Shown here: in pieces, positions 1 to 5,859 of the stretch
Position numbering within the stretch: the stretch's first letter is position 1
Layout of the letters: each line of letters opens with the position of its first letter
Assembly (NCBI GenBank): GCA_902767455.1
Contig: CACXHH010000148.1
Span: 1 to 6,608, forward strand
Reading direction: 5' to 3'
Origin: an uncultured Eubacteriales bacterium
Lineage (GTDB): Bacteria > Bacillota > Clostridia > Christensenellales > Borkfalkiaceae
DNA: 6,608 nt
Notes under the pieces: generated by a model
Seen by the model: the letters and a program-made list of their open reading frames with translations, nothing else
Told to the model about the DNA's origin: nothing
Databases searched by the model: none
Program-made: the position numbers and the translations under genes

Positions 1-291
1 AAGCGCCGTCGTCACGAGAGTAAAGACGAGCGTGTTCAAAAAGTATCTTGCCAGCTCGACTTCGGTAAACGCCGTAACGTAGTTGGAAAAGTCGGGCGGA
101 AAGACGAAGAATTTTGGCGTCTGTTCGGCGTAGTACGCTCCAAGGCTTTTTACCGACGTCAAAAGCATCCAGTAAAAGGGGAACAGCACCATTATTGCCC
201 ATACCGCAAGGCAAAAGTAGATAACGACCGTACCTATTCTTTTACGGACGAGCGCGTTTTTATTGATTTTTTTGAAATAAGTGTTTTCCAT
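1..291 (-). CDS. Carbohydrate ABC importer permease, MalG/UgpE type (partial, C-terminus beyond left edge)
   Basis: This is the second inner-membrane permease of a sugar-type ABC importer. Only the first 97 residues are in the window; the frame is open to base 1. After a basic N-terminus (KKINKNALVRKR, residues 7-18), a first membrane segment spans about residues 22-45 and ends in FYWMLLTSVKS, typical of MalG-type permeases. A periplasmic-side stretch (FPPDFSNYVTAF, residues 64-75) and the start of the second membrane segment (RYFLNTLVFTLVTT) follow. The EAA loop that contacts the ATPase would lie off the edge. The ATG at 291 is 11 bp beyond the stop of the MalF-type gene, so the two are surely co-transcribed. 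A weak AGGCGA precedes it, which suggests translational coupling. The substrate cannot be read from this fragment. The family call is firm; the sugar is unknown. Confidence 0.9.
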   Translation of the reverse strand, partial: MENTYFKKINKNALVRKRIGTVVIYFCLAVWAIMVLFPFYWMLLTSVKSLGAYYAEQTPKFFVFPPDFSNYVTAFTEVELARYFLNTLVFTLVTTAL

Positions 292-302
292 ATCAAAATC
301 GC

Positions 303-1199
303 CTATTTCGAATTGACAGAAGTTTTTTTACTGACGATAAGGTTGACTACGGTTATCGTCAGCACGATAGAAAACAGTATAAGCGCCGCCGCCGCCGCGT
401 ACGAAGGGTACCCGCCGCTGTCGCCGTAGAGCATATCGTAAACGTAGCCGACGATGGTGTTCATGCCCGCGGCGTTAAGATTCGTGCCGAAAAGCGCCAC
501 TTCGTCGCTGTAAGCTTTGAAAGCTCCGATAAACCCCGTTATAATAAGGTAAAAGAGCATGGGCGAGATCATGGGGAGAGTAATGCGCGTAAAAACTCTC
601 CATTTCGGCGTTCCGTCGACCTTAGCCGCCTTGTAGTAGTCGCGGTTGACGGACGCGAGCGCGCTCGTTAATATAAGTATCTTGAACGGAAGCACCACCC
701 AGATCGTGTAAAAACACATGACGAACATCTTTGCCGCGTAAGGCCCGTCGATAAAGTCCACGGCTTCGCCGCCGAAAAGCTTTATAAGCGCGTTGACCAT
801 TCCGTCGGTGTAAGCCGTTTTCTTGAAAAGTATCATAAACACGAGCCCGACGGCGAGAGTGTTGGTAACGTACGGCAAAAAGTATATCGTCTGGAATAGA
901 TTGCGAAGCGGCTTTATCGAGCTTAACCCGAGCGAGATCAAAAGCGCGAGCCCCGTCGAAACGGGAACGGTTATTATAACTATTATAAAGGTGTTTTTGA
1001 GCGTCTGTAAAAAATAGGGGTCGCTCAAAACGTACCTGAAGTTTTCAAGCCCCACTCCCGTAAACGTCTGCGACGCGAAGTTGTAGTTTTCTTCGGCGGA
1101 GTAGACTAATACGTCTATTAGCGGATATACCATGAACACCGCGAGAAACACGAGCGCGGGCAACAGATACAGCCACGCTTTGTATTTTGAAAATTTCAT
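303..1199 (-). CDS. Carbohydrate ABC importer permease, MalF/UgpA type
   Basis: This is the first inner-membrane permease of the sugar-type ABC importer (binding-protein-dependent, CUT1-like). At 298 residues it has the usual length for the short MalF/UgpA forms that lack the long periplasmic insert of enteric MalF. Six hydrophobic segments are visible at about residues 9-30, 66-91, 102-125, 155-180, 208-230 and 267-290. The EAA loop that docks on the ATPase lies at about 188-209, with YYKAAKVDGTPKWRVF then TLP. The FYLPY-like segment IYFLPYVTNT (105-114) is typical of this family. The start ATG at 1199 overlaps the TGA of the ATPase gene in an ATGA arrangement, so translation is probably coupled. 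The second permease follows after 11 bp. Substrates of this family range from oligosaccharides to glycerol phosphate; nothing here decides between them. Confidence 0.95.
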   Translation of the reverse strand: MKFSKYKAWLYLLPALVFLAVFMVYPLIDVLVYSAEENYNFASQTFTGVGLENFRYVLSDPYFLQTLKNTFIIVIITVPVSTGLALLISLGLSSIKPLRNLFQTIYFLPYVTNTLAVGLVFMILFKKTAYTDGMVNALIKLFGGEAVDFIDGPYAAKMFVMCFYTIWVVLPFKILILTSALASVNRDYYKAAKVDGTPKWRVFTRITLPMISPMLFYLIITGFIGAFKAYSDEVALFGTNLNAAGMNTIVGYVYDMLYGDSGGYPSYAAAAALILFSIVLTITVVNLIVSKKTSVNSK

Positions 1200-2320
1200 T
1201 TTTCCGCCCCCGCTCTTACGGCTCTTCGTTCGCCGAAATAAATCCTTTCGCCGCTTTCGGCGTCAAAGAGCAAAAGCTTTTCTTTTTTGACGGCGAAAGT
1301 CAGGTCGAACTTTGCCTTCGCGGCGTTTTCCGAGCCGACGATGGCTCTTAAAGAAGCGCCCGTAAAATTCGGGTGCTCGGCGACGATGCTCGTATCTCTT
1401 CCCAAAACTTCGACCGATCTGAGCTTGCACTTCAAAACGCCGTCGTCGGCAACGTAAAGCCCTTCGGGGCGAATACCTACGATGACCTTTTTATCTTCGA
1501 GCCCCGTTTTGATGATTTCGTCTGAGCCGATATACAGCGCGCCGTTTTTTATCTCGCCGTCAAAGACGTTGATAGGCGGCGTTCCGAGAAATTTTGCTAC
1601 GAAAAGGTTTATCGGATCGTCGTAAACGCTTTGCGGCGCGCCCGTTTGCTGCAATACGCCCGCTTTCATCACGACTATCTCGTCCGAAATGCTCATCGCT
1701 TCTTCCTGGTCATGGGTGACGAATAAAGTCGTAAGCCCCGTTTCGCGCTGTATGCGGCGTATCTCTTCGCGAGTCTGAAGCCTTAAACGCGCGTCAAGGT
1801 TGGAAAGCGGCTCGTCGAGCAATAAAACTTTCGGTCTTTTAACGAGCGCGCGGGCGATGGCTACGCGCTGTTGCTGTCCGCCCGAAAGCTCGGCGGGCTT
1901 TCTCGACAGCAGATTTTCTATTTCGACGAGCTTTGCAACTTCCGCAACGCGCTCGGCGGTCTGTTCCTTGGTGAGCCTGTCTGCTTTTTTGAAGTTTTCG
2001 AGCGGAAAGGTTATGTTTTGTCTTACGGTAAGATGCGGATAGAGCGCGTAGTTCTGGAAAACCATACCCACGCCGCGGTGTTCGGGCGCAAGCGAAGTGA
2101 CGTCGTCGTCACCGAAAAAAACTTGTCCTTCGGTGGGCGTTTCAAGCCCGCAGATAAGGTTGAGCGCCGTAGACTTGCCGCACCCGGAAGGTCCGAGAAG
2201 CGCTACGAGTTTGCCGTCCGGTATTTCGAGATCGAATTTGTTTACGGCAATTACTTCGTTTTTTTCGTCCTTTTGTCTGCTTTTGAATACTTTCGTAAGG
2301 TTTTTCAAAACTATCTTCAT
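1196..2320 (-). CDS. ABC transporter ATP-binding protein, MalK/UgpC/MsmK family
   Basis: This is the cytoplasmic ATPase that powers the sugar importer encoded just downstream. At 374 residues it has the usual MalK/UgpC length. All ABC motifs are intact: Walker A GPSGCGKST (43-51), Q-loop VFQNYALYPH (Q89), signature LSGGQQQR (145-152), Walker B VLLLDEP (165-171), D-loop SNLDA (173-177) and H-loop FVTHDQEEA (H203). The C-terminal part, from about residue 235, is the TOBE/OB-fold regulatory extension, with the family marker VGIRPEG (281-287). ATG at 2320 is chosen because GGAGA sits 4 bp upstream. It is the first gene of the operon and has its own promoter. In many Bacillota the sugar operons lack an ATPase gene and share one made elsewhere (MsmX-like), so an operon-encoded copy in first place suggests a dedicated ATPase. 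That last point is inference. Confidence 0.96.
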   Translation of the reverse strand: MKIVLKNLTKVFKSRQKDEKNEVIAVNKFDLEIPDGKLVALLGPSGCGKSTALNLICGLETPTEGQVFFGDDDVTSLAPEHRGVGMVFQNYALYPHLTVRQNITFPLENFKKADRLTKEQTAERVAEVAKLVEIENLLSRKPAELSGGQQQRVAIARALVKRPKVLLLDEPLSNLDARLRLQTREEIRRIQRETGLTTLFVTHDQEEAMSISDEIVVMKAGVLQQTGAPQSVYDDPINLFVAKFLGTPPINVFDGEIKNGALYIGSDEIIKTGLEDKKVIVGIRPEGLYVADDGVLKCKLRSVEVLGRDTSIVAEHPNFTGASLRAIVGSENAAKAKFDLTFAVKKEKLLLFDAESGERIYFGERRAVRAGAEK

Positions 2321-2324
2321 GATT

Positions 2325-2329
2325 TCTCC
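2325..2329 (-). promoter_or_regulatory. Ribosome binding site of the ABC ATPase gene
   Basis: On the minus strand GGAGA lies 4 bp before the ATG at 2320. It fixes the start, and it sits 6 bp downstream of the leader hairpin at 2336-2380. Confidence 0.75.
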
Positions 2330-2335
2330 GCTTAT

Positions 2336-2380
2336 CGTAAAGTCGAACGCGATATAGCCGTCGTCGTCGGTCGACTTACG
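2336..2380 (-). promoter_or_regulatory. Leader hairpin upstream of the ABC importer operon
   Basis: On the minus strand, CGTAAGTCGA (2380-2371) can pair with TCGACTTTACG (2346-2336). This gives ten base pairs with one bulged T and a 24-base loop containing CCGACGACGACGG. The structure lies wholly between the predicted transcription start (near 2392) and the ribosome binding site. It lacks a following U-run, so it is not an intrinsic terminator. It could affect mRNA stability or ribosome access. Its function is unknown. Confidence 0.5.
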
Positions 2381-2386
2381 AAAGGT

Positions 2387-2404
2387 TATACTTATTCAAG
2401 TATA
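2387..2404. promoter_or_regulatory. Operator-like inverted repeat over the -10 of the ABC operon promoter
   Basis: This is a perfect dyad: TATACTT, a 4-base spacer, then AAGTATA. Its right arm coincides with the minus-strand -10 box at 2399-2404, so a bound regulator would block the promoter. A second, shorter dyad with the same AAGTA/TACTT half-sites (AAAGTA-aa-TACTTT, 2420-2433) covers the -35 box. The regulator is not in the window. AT-rich dyads also arise by chance. Confidence 0.4.
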
Positions 2405-2427
2405 GCAAATTTTTACGATAAAGTAAA
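2399..2427 (-). promoter_or_regulatory. Sigma-A-like promoter of the ABC importer operon
   Basis: Read on the minus strand, the -35 box is TTTACT (2427-2422), followed by a 17-bp spacer and the -10 box TATACT (2404-2399). The predicted start is near 2392, giving a leader of about 72 nt before the ATPase ATG. The spacing is ideal and the -10 matches 5 of 6 consensus bases. Confidence 0.6.
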
Positions 2428-2488
2428 TACTTTTAAACTTCTTAATTCAATTTATGCTTTTTTTACGCGTAAAATTTTCGTTTAGCGG

Positions 2489-2517
2489 TTTACAAACTGT
2501 TTTCGGTATGTTATAAT
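2489..2517 (+). promoter_or_regulatory. Sigma-A-like promoter of the repeat-protein/mscS operon
   Basis: The -35 box TTTACA (2489-2494) is followed by exactly 17 bp and a consensus TATAAT (2512-2517). A TG one base upstream of the -10 makes it an extended -10. The predicted start is near 2524. This is the best promoter match in the window, so strong basal transcription is expected. Confidence 0.75.
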
Positions 2518-2552
2518 AACGACGGTGATAGATTTAAAATTTTTTTAAAGGT

Positions 2553-2587
2553 AGCGGAATAAAAGTCTTTCGCCGCGCCGCTTTTTT
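2553..2587 (+). promoter_or_regulatory. Possible attenuator-like hairpin just before the repeat-protein start codon
   Basis: AGCGG (2553-2557) can pair with CCGCT (2578-2582), and a run of six T follows (2582-2587), ending 2 bases before the ATG. The stem is only about 5 bp with a 20-base loop, so it is weak. It could act as a leaky terminator or be chance pairing in the leader. Confidence 0.25.
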
Positions 2588-2589
2588 CA

Positions 2590-3780
2590 ATGGGATATAT
2601 GCCGAACGAGTATAACGAATACAACAAAATAGAGATCGTGAACGGCAAAACGAGCTATAAAAACGAGTTTTACGTTAAAAACGACGTCGGCTCGGCTTTT
2701 AACCCTACGGTAAAACCGACCGTTTATAACGAACGGAACGACAGAGCGGAGCCGCCGCGCGAGCGTAAGAGCGCAAAGAATTCGGAAGCCGTCACTCAAA
2801 TCGTAACTAAAATTGCGGCGGTGGTGGGCGCGGTCACGGTAGGCGTCGTTTCGGCGGACGCGCTCGGGATAATAACGCTCGACAAGAACAAGCTGTATTC
2901 AAGATATCTCACGCAGGACGAAATAAGGCTTGAACTCTTTCCTTACGAAGAAGGGTTGAGCTACTTCTTCGAGATATTCGAGTATACGCCTACGGGCGAT
3001 ATAAACGTTACCGTTTCCGACGGAAACGTAAAAAAGTCACAGCCCGTGCAACTCGGAAGAGAAGAAGGTTTGTTCGGCGAAGGGTATTTCGAGAACCTTA
3101 CTCCCGAAAAAGATTATCTGTTCTCTATCACCGACGGAAAATATATTCTTTGGGAACAATCGTTCTTTACGGCAGCGGAAGAAGAACCGTTCTATCCCGT
3201 TATAACGGACGATATGATAGAGTATTCGATTACTCCCGCTTCAAACGAAGTAAGTTATAATTTCGTGGTCACGGGCTACGAGCCTGCGGGCGATATCACC
3301 GTCACCGTGACCGACGGAATAAACACTTTCGAGAACTTCGTAAGGAATTCCGCCGACGGGCTTTTTAGTCAAGGCTATTTTACAGACCTTACGCCTTCTA
3401 CGAATTACACCTTCTCGATAAACGATAACGGCTATTCCGTCTGGTCGACCGTGTTTGAAACGGAAGCGTTCAGGTTGACCGAAGATCAGGTATCGCTCGA
3501 ACTTGGCGCGGGCGCGGATTACGTCAGTTACTATTTCGAGATAATCGATTACGAGCCGAAAGGCGATATCGTCGTCACGATCACGGGTAACGGCGTTGAC
3601 TATTCTCGGAAAGCAGATAAAGACCTGAAGACTTCGACTATTTCCGCCGAAGGCGAGTGCTACAATCTCGAAGAAGAAACGGAATACACTTTCAGTATAC
3701 TTGACGACGGCAAAGTCGTTTATACGCAAACTTTCACAACTGAAAAAGTTGCGTCGTCGGACGGCAGTACCGGCGGCTAA
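2590..3780 (+). CDS. Membrane-anchored protein with three fibronectin-III-like repeats, function unknown
   Basis: I do not recognise this 396-residue protein as a named family. Residues 1-69 are polar and rich in Asn, Tyr and Lys, with a basic patch (RAEPPRERKSAK, 52-63). One weakly hydrophobic Ala/Val/Gly segment follows at about 71-97. The basic patch predicts an N-terminus inside the cell and the rest outside. VSA-D at 87-90 resembles a signal peptidase site, but it lies far from the N-terminus, so an uncleaved anchor is more likely. Three tandem repeats of about 90 residues follow (107-195, 205-294, 296-386). Each has YFFEI/YNFVV, GDI-V-VT, LTP-type turn, Y-FSI and a final FxT, a fibronectin-III pattern. 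A short Ser/Gly tail without an LPXTG signal ends it. ATG 2590 or ATG 2599 could be the start; neither has a clear ribosome binding site. An in-frame stop at 2560 rules out a longer form. The mscS gene follows after 35 bp. Confidence 0.85.
   Translation: MGYMPNEYNEYNKIEIVNGKTSYKNEFYVKNDVGSAFNPTVKPTVYNERNDRAEPPRERKSAKNSEAVTQIVTKIAAVVGAVTVGVVSADALGIITLDKNKLYSRYLTQDEIRLELFPYEEGLSYFFEIFEYTPTGDINVTVSDGNVKKSQPVQLGREEGLFGEGYFENLTPEKDYLFSITDGKYILWEQSFFTAAEEEPFYPVITDDMIEYSITPASNEVSYNFVVTGYEPAGDITVTVTDGINTFENFVRNSADGLFSQGYFTDLTPSTNYTFSINDNGYSVWSTVFETEAFRLTEDQVSLELGAGADYVSYYFEIIDYEPKGDIVVTITGNGVDYSRKADKDLKTSTISAEGECYNLEEETEYTFSILDDGKVVYTQTFTTEKVASSDGSTGG
2908..3747 (+). repeat. Region encoding three tandem fibronectin-III-like domains
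   Basis: The repeats span 2908-3174, 3202-3471 and 3475-3747. Aligned by eye, they share GDINVTVSDG / GDITVTVTDG / GDIVVTITGN and YFENLTPEKDYLFSI / YFTDLTPSTNYTFSI / CYNLEEETEYTFSI. The first two resemble each other most. The third has replaced the Gly-Leu-Phe turn and LTP with other residues. The similarity is at protein level only, so the duplications look old. Confidence 0.75.
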
Positions 3781-3804
3781 GCTTCACTATCGTAAATAAA
3801 AAAC

Positions 3805-3808
3805 GGAG
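3805..3808 (+). promoter_or_regulatory. Ribosome binding site of the mscS gene
   Basis: GGAG lies 7 bp before the ATG at 3816 and sets the start. The sequence AAAAACGGAGA occurs twice, once as this site and again just inside the gene (from about 3819). Confidence 0.7.
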
Positions 3809-3815
3809 ATAAAAA

Positions 3816-4856
3816 ATGAAAAACGGAGAGAAAAAAAGTATTTCATCGATCATCGCGCTGTTGATTATGCTCGCGATAACCGCAGTGACGTTCGTCTTTA
3901 GCGATAAGCTTTACGGAACGACGTCGTTTTTCGTAACGCTTACATACGCCGACGGAACGGTCGTGGATAACAACGTTTTAAAAGCGCTGTTCAAACTCGT
4001 GCCGCCGATAGTAAAGTCGGTGCAGATAATAGCGGTCGCGTGGCTTATATCCGTGTGCGTCAGATGGTTTTTGCACACCTTGCTCGCAAAAAGCAGCCGC
4101 AGCAGAACTATCGTCAAGATGATAAACAACTTCCTTAAATATCTTATCGCGATAATCGCCGTCTTTCTCGTTCTCGGCGCGTGGGGCGTCGATACGGCTA
4201 CGCTTCTCGCAAGCGCGGGCATATTGAGCCTTATCGTAGGTCTTGGCGCGCAGTCGCTTATTTCCGATATAATAGCCGGTATGTTCATAGTCTTTGAAGA
4301 CGAGTTCAGAGTGGGCGATATCGTGATTATCGACGGATGGCGCGGCACGGTCGACGAAATAGGCATAAGAGCTACAAAAGTAATCGACTGGCAAGGAAAT
4401 ATCAAAATAGTCAACAACAGCCAGATATCCACGATAATCAACCAGTCGAAAGAGCTTTCGGTCACGACGTGCGTCGTGGGCATAGGGTACGGCGAATCTA
4501 TCCCCAAAGTCGAGCTCGTTATCAAGGATAACCTTGAAAGAATAAAACAGGCTATCCCCGAAATAGTCGAAGGTCCTTACTATAAAGGCGTTGACAGTCT
4601 TGCCGCTTCGAGCGTAAATCTTCTGTTCGTTGCGACGGTAAAAGAATCGGACTACTACGTCGCTCAAAGAGCGCTCAACAGAGAGATCAAAATGGTGTTT
4701 GACGAAAACGGTATCAATATACCCTTCCCGCAGGTCACCGTCAGCTATGCGGAAGCGGGAGATAATTCTTCCGACAACGCCGATAAATCGCAAGCCGCCG
4801 CTTTCAACGTCGAGCAGCGCACCGTTTCCAAAAATATGGAAGACTCGAACGTGTAA
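3816..4856 (+). CDS. mscS: Small-conductance mechanosensitive channel, MscS family
   Basis: This is an MscS-type channel that opens under membrane tension to release ions and solutes during hypo-osmotic shock. It has 346 residues, somewhat longer than E. coli MscS. Hydrophobic segments lie at about 9-29, 66-88 and 106-124. The pore helix TM3 follows at about 128-160, with LLASAGILSLIVGLGAQS, then DIIAGMFIVFED, the Gly/Ala-packed pattern that lines the pore. The beta-domain hallmarks VGDIVIIDGWRGTVDEIGIRATKV follow (167-189, quoted in part), then WQGNIKIVNNSQIS. The alpha/beta vestibule domain ends with the usual ENGINIPFPQ (297-306), followed by a polar, probably disordered tail of about 36 residues. 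It is the second gene of a unit with the fibronectin-like repeat protein, with no terminator between them. A strong terminator directly follows its TAA. Confidence 0.95.
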   Translation: MKNGEKKSISSIIALLIMLAITAVTFVFSDKLYGTTSFFVTLTYADGTVVDNNVLKALFKLVPPIVKSVQIIAVAWLISVCVRWFLHTLLAKSSRSRTIVKMINNFLKYLIAIIAVFLVLGAWGVDTATLLASAGILSLIVGLGAQSLISDIIAGMFIVFEDEFRVGDIVIIDGWRGTVDEIGIRATKVIDWQGNIKIVNNSQISTIINQSKELSVTTCVVGIGYGESIPKVELVIKDNLERIKQAIPEIVEGPYYKGVDSLAASSVNLLFVATVKESDYYVAQRALNREIKMVFDENGINIPFPQVTVSYAEAGDNSSDNADKSQAAAFNVEQRTVSKNMEDSNV

Positions 4857-4857
4857 T

Positions 4858-4888
4858 AAAAAATCTCGCCCAAAAGGCGAGATTTTTT
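4858..4888. terminator. Strong intrinsic terminator, probably bidirectional
   Basis: It starts just after the mscS stop codon. The 13-base arms AAAAAATCTCGCC and GGCGAGATTTTTT flank a 5-base loop. The GC core (TCTCGCC/GGCGAGA) is followed by six T on the plus strand. On the minus strand the same core is followed by TTTTTTATTA, so it can also stop the convergent ZIP transcript, which has no other canonical terminator. Confidence 0.9.
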
Positions 4889-4897
4889 AATTCGGAT

Positions 4898-4918
4898 GCG
4901 GAAAGCGGAAAGCGGAAT
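4898..4918. repeat. Three tandem copies of a 7-bp unit (GCGGAAA)
   Basis: GCGGAAA GCGGAAA GCGGAAT run head to tail. AATTC at 4889-4893 and GAATT at 4915-4919 bracket the block. It leads directly into the long imperfect hairpin that begins at 4917. Confidence 0.7.
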
Positions 4919-4984
4919 TATCGGTCGTGGCGATTTTACCTGACGGCGTGCCATGAAGGCCTTCGGGCTAAAATCGCCGATAAT
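4917..4984. repeat. 68-bp imperfect palindrome of unknown function
   Basis: Outer arms ATTATC (4917-4922) and GATAAT (4979-4984), and inner arms GGCGATTTTA (4929-4938) and TAAAATCGCC (4969-4978), pair perfectly, with a 6-base bulge on the left. Inside, CCTGA/TCGGG can extend the stem, and the palindrome GAAGGCCTTC (4955-4964) forms part of the tip. No U-run follows, so it is not a canonical terminator. It resembles a small dispersed repeat (REP- or MITE-like), but only one copy is in the window. Confidence 0.6.
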
Positions 4985-5016
4985 ATAATATAAAATTAAA
5001 ATACGCCGTAAGACAT

Positions 5017-5049
5017 ACTTCATTTTCGCGTCAGCGAAAACTTCATTTT
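5017..5049. repeat. Direct repeat ACTTCATTTT flanking a small hairpin
   Basis: ACTTCATTTT occurs at 5017-5026 and 5040-5049. Between and partly within the copies, TTTTCGC (5023-5029) pairs with GCGAAAA (5034-5040) over a 4-base GTCA loop. The layout, a hairpin bounded by short direct repeats, continues without a gap into the next hairpin. Confidence 0.65.
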
Positions 5050-5086
5050 AACGGTTTTTCTTGACGAAGGCAAGAAAAACCGTTAA
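5048..5086. repeat. Perfect 16-bp-stem hairpin directly after the ZIP stop codon
   Basis: TTAACGGTTTTTCTTG (5048-5063) and its exact complement (5071-5086) flank a 7-base loop, ACGAAGG. It abuts the TAA of the ZIP gene (5087-5089, minus strand). Neither strand has a U-run after it, so it is probably not an efficient terminator. It may protect the transcript's 3' end, or belong to the palindromic element to its left. Confidence 0.7.
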
Positions 5087-5848
5087 TTATAACGTTATAT
5101 CAAGCGCCATCATTATCGCAAAGCCTATCATAAAAGACCAGGCGTATATCTTTGTTTTATCTTCCGAAGGCGTCATGTCTTCTACGACGACGAATATCAT
5201 CGTTCCCGCGGCGAACGCCATAACGTAGGGTAAAAGCCACGCCGTACTCGTTGAAAATACAAAACCGACGATAGCGGCTATCGGCTCGACGAGCCCGCTT
5301 GCCGCGCCGAGCAAAAACGCCTTTAACGGGCTTATACCTTCGCTTCTTAACGGTATCGATACCGCCGCGCCTTCGGGAAAGTTTTGTACGGCTATCCCTA
5401 TTGCAAGCGCCAAAGCCGCAAGCTGTTCGCTTCCGCCGAGCGCGGCGCTCCCGAACGCGACTCCTACGGCAAGCCCTTCGGGGATATTGTGTACGCTCAT
5501 CGCCGAAAACATCTTAACGGGCTTAAAATACTTAGCGTTATCTTTTTCGTCGCTACCCATTATCTTTCTTACGCCTACGTCGGTGAGCGATAAAAACACT
5601 CCGCCGAGAGCGAAGGCGATAGTCGTCGGCAAAAACGCGAGATCGCCGTAACGCGAAAACCCGTCTATCGACGGCAACAGCAAAGAAAACACCGAAGCCG
5701 CGACCATTATTCCCGCCGCAAGCCCCGAAAACGCCGCTCCATGCGCGCCGCCCGTCGAAGTCTTTCCGAAAAAGAACACGAGCGCCGCTCCTGCCGCCGT
5801 CGCAACGAAAACTATCGTAAACCCTATGGCGGTGGCTGTATTGATCAT
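5087..5848 (-). CDS. ZIP-family divalent metal transporter
   Basis: This is an inner-membrane transporter of the ZIP family (zinc and related divalent metals; GufA/ZupT-like). It has 253 residues and about eight hydrophobic segments, which fits the family. The two metal-site helices are intact: SVHNIPEGLAVGVAFG (118-133) and IAVQNFPEGAAVSIPL (152-167). Likely ligands are H120, N121 and E124, then Q155, N156 and E159, with E188 in LVEPIAA in the next helix. A polar loop (GSDEKDNAKYFKP, 98-110) precedes the first metal helix. ATG 5848 is chosen because GGAGG lies upstream (11 bp). An in-frame ATG at 5983 would add 45 unrelated residues and would start inside the preceding terminator, upstream of this gene's own promoter. 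Metal preference (zinc, iron, manganese) cannot be told from sequence. It is a single-gene unit that converges on mscS. Confidence 0.93.
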   Translation of the reverse strand: MINTATAIGFTIVFVATAAGAALVFFFGKTSTGGAHGAAFSGLAAGIMVAASVFSLLLPSIDGFSRYGDLAFLPTTIAFALGGVFLSLTDVGVRKIMGSDEKDNAKYFKPVKMFSAMSVHNIPEGLAVGVAFGSAALGGSEQLAALALAIGIAVQNFPEGAAVSIPLRSEGISPLKAFLLGAASGLVEPIAAIVGFVFSTSTAWLLPYVMAFAAGTMIFVVVEDMTPSEDKTKIYAWSFMIGFAIMMALDITL

Positions 5849-5859
5849 AAGTAAAAATT

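Noticed and set aside
1871..2485. Open frame of 204 codons on the plus strand across the ABC ATPase
   Set aside because: It lies antisense to a gene with every ABC motif intact and shows no recognisable domain or ribosome binding site.
2321..2589. Possible riboswitch or small RNA in the divergent region
   Set aside because: Apart from the leader hairpin and the two promoters, I see no conserved aptamer-like core or independent promoter-terminator pair.
3978..4793. Open frame of 271 codons on the minus strand across mscS
   Set aside because: It is antisense to a clear MscS gene. Its composition (rich in Arg, Asp, Tyr) is that of a shadow frame.
4898..4918. Possible CRISPR repeats
   Set aside because: The units are only 7 bp and directly adjacent, with no spacers and no cas genes nearby.
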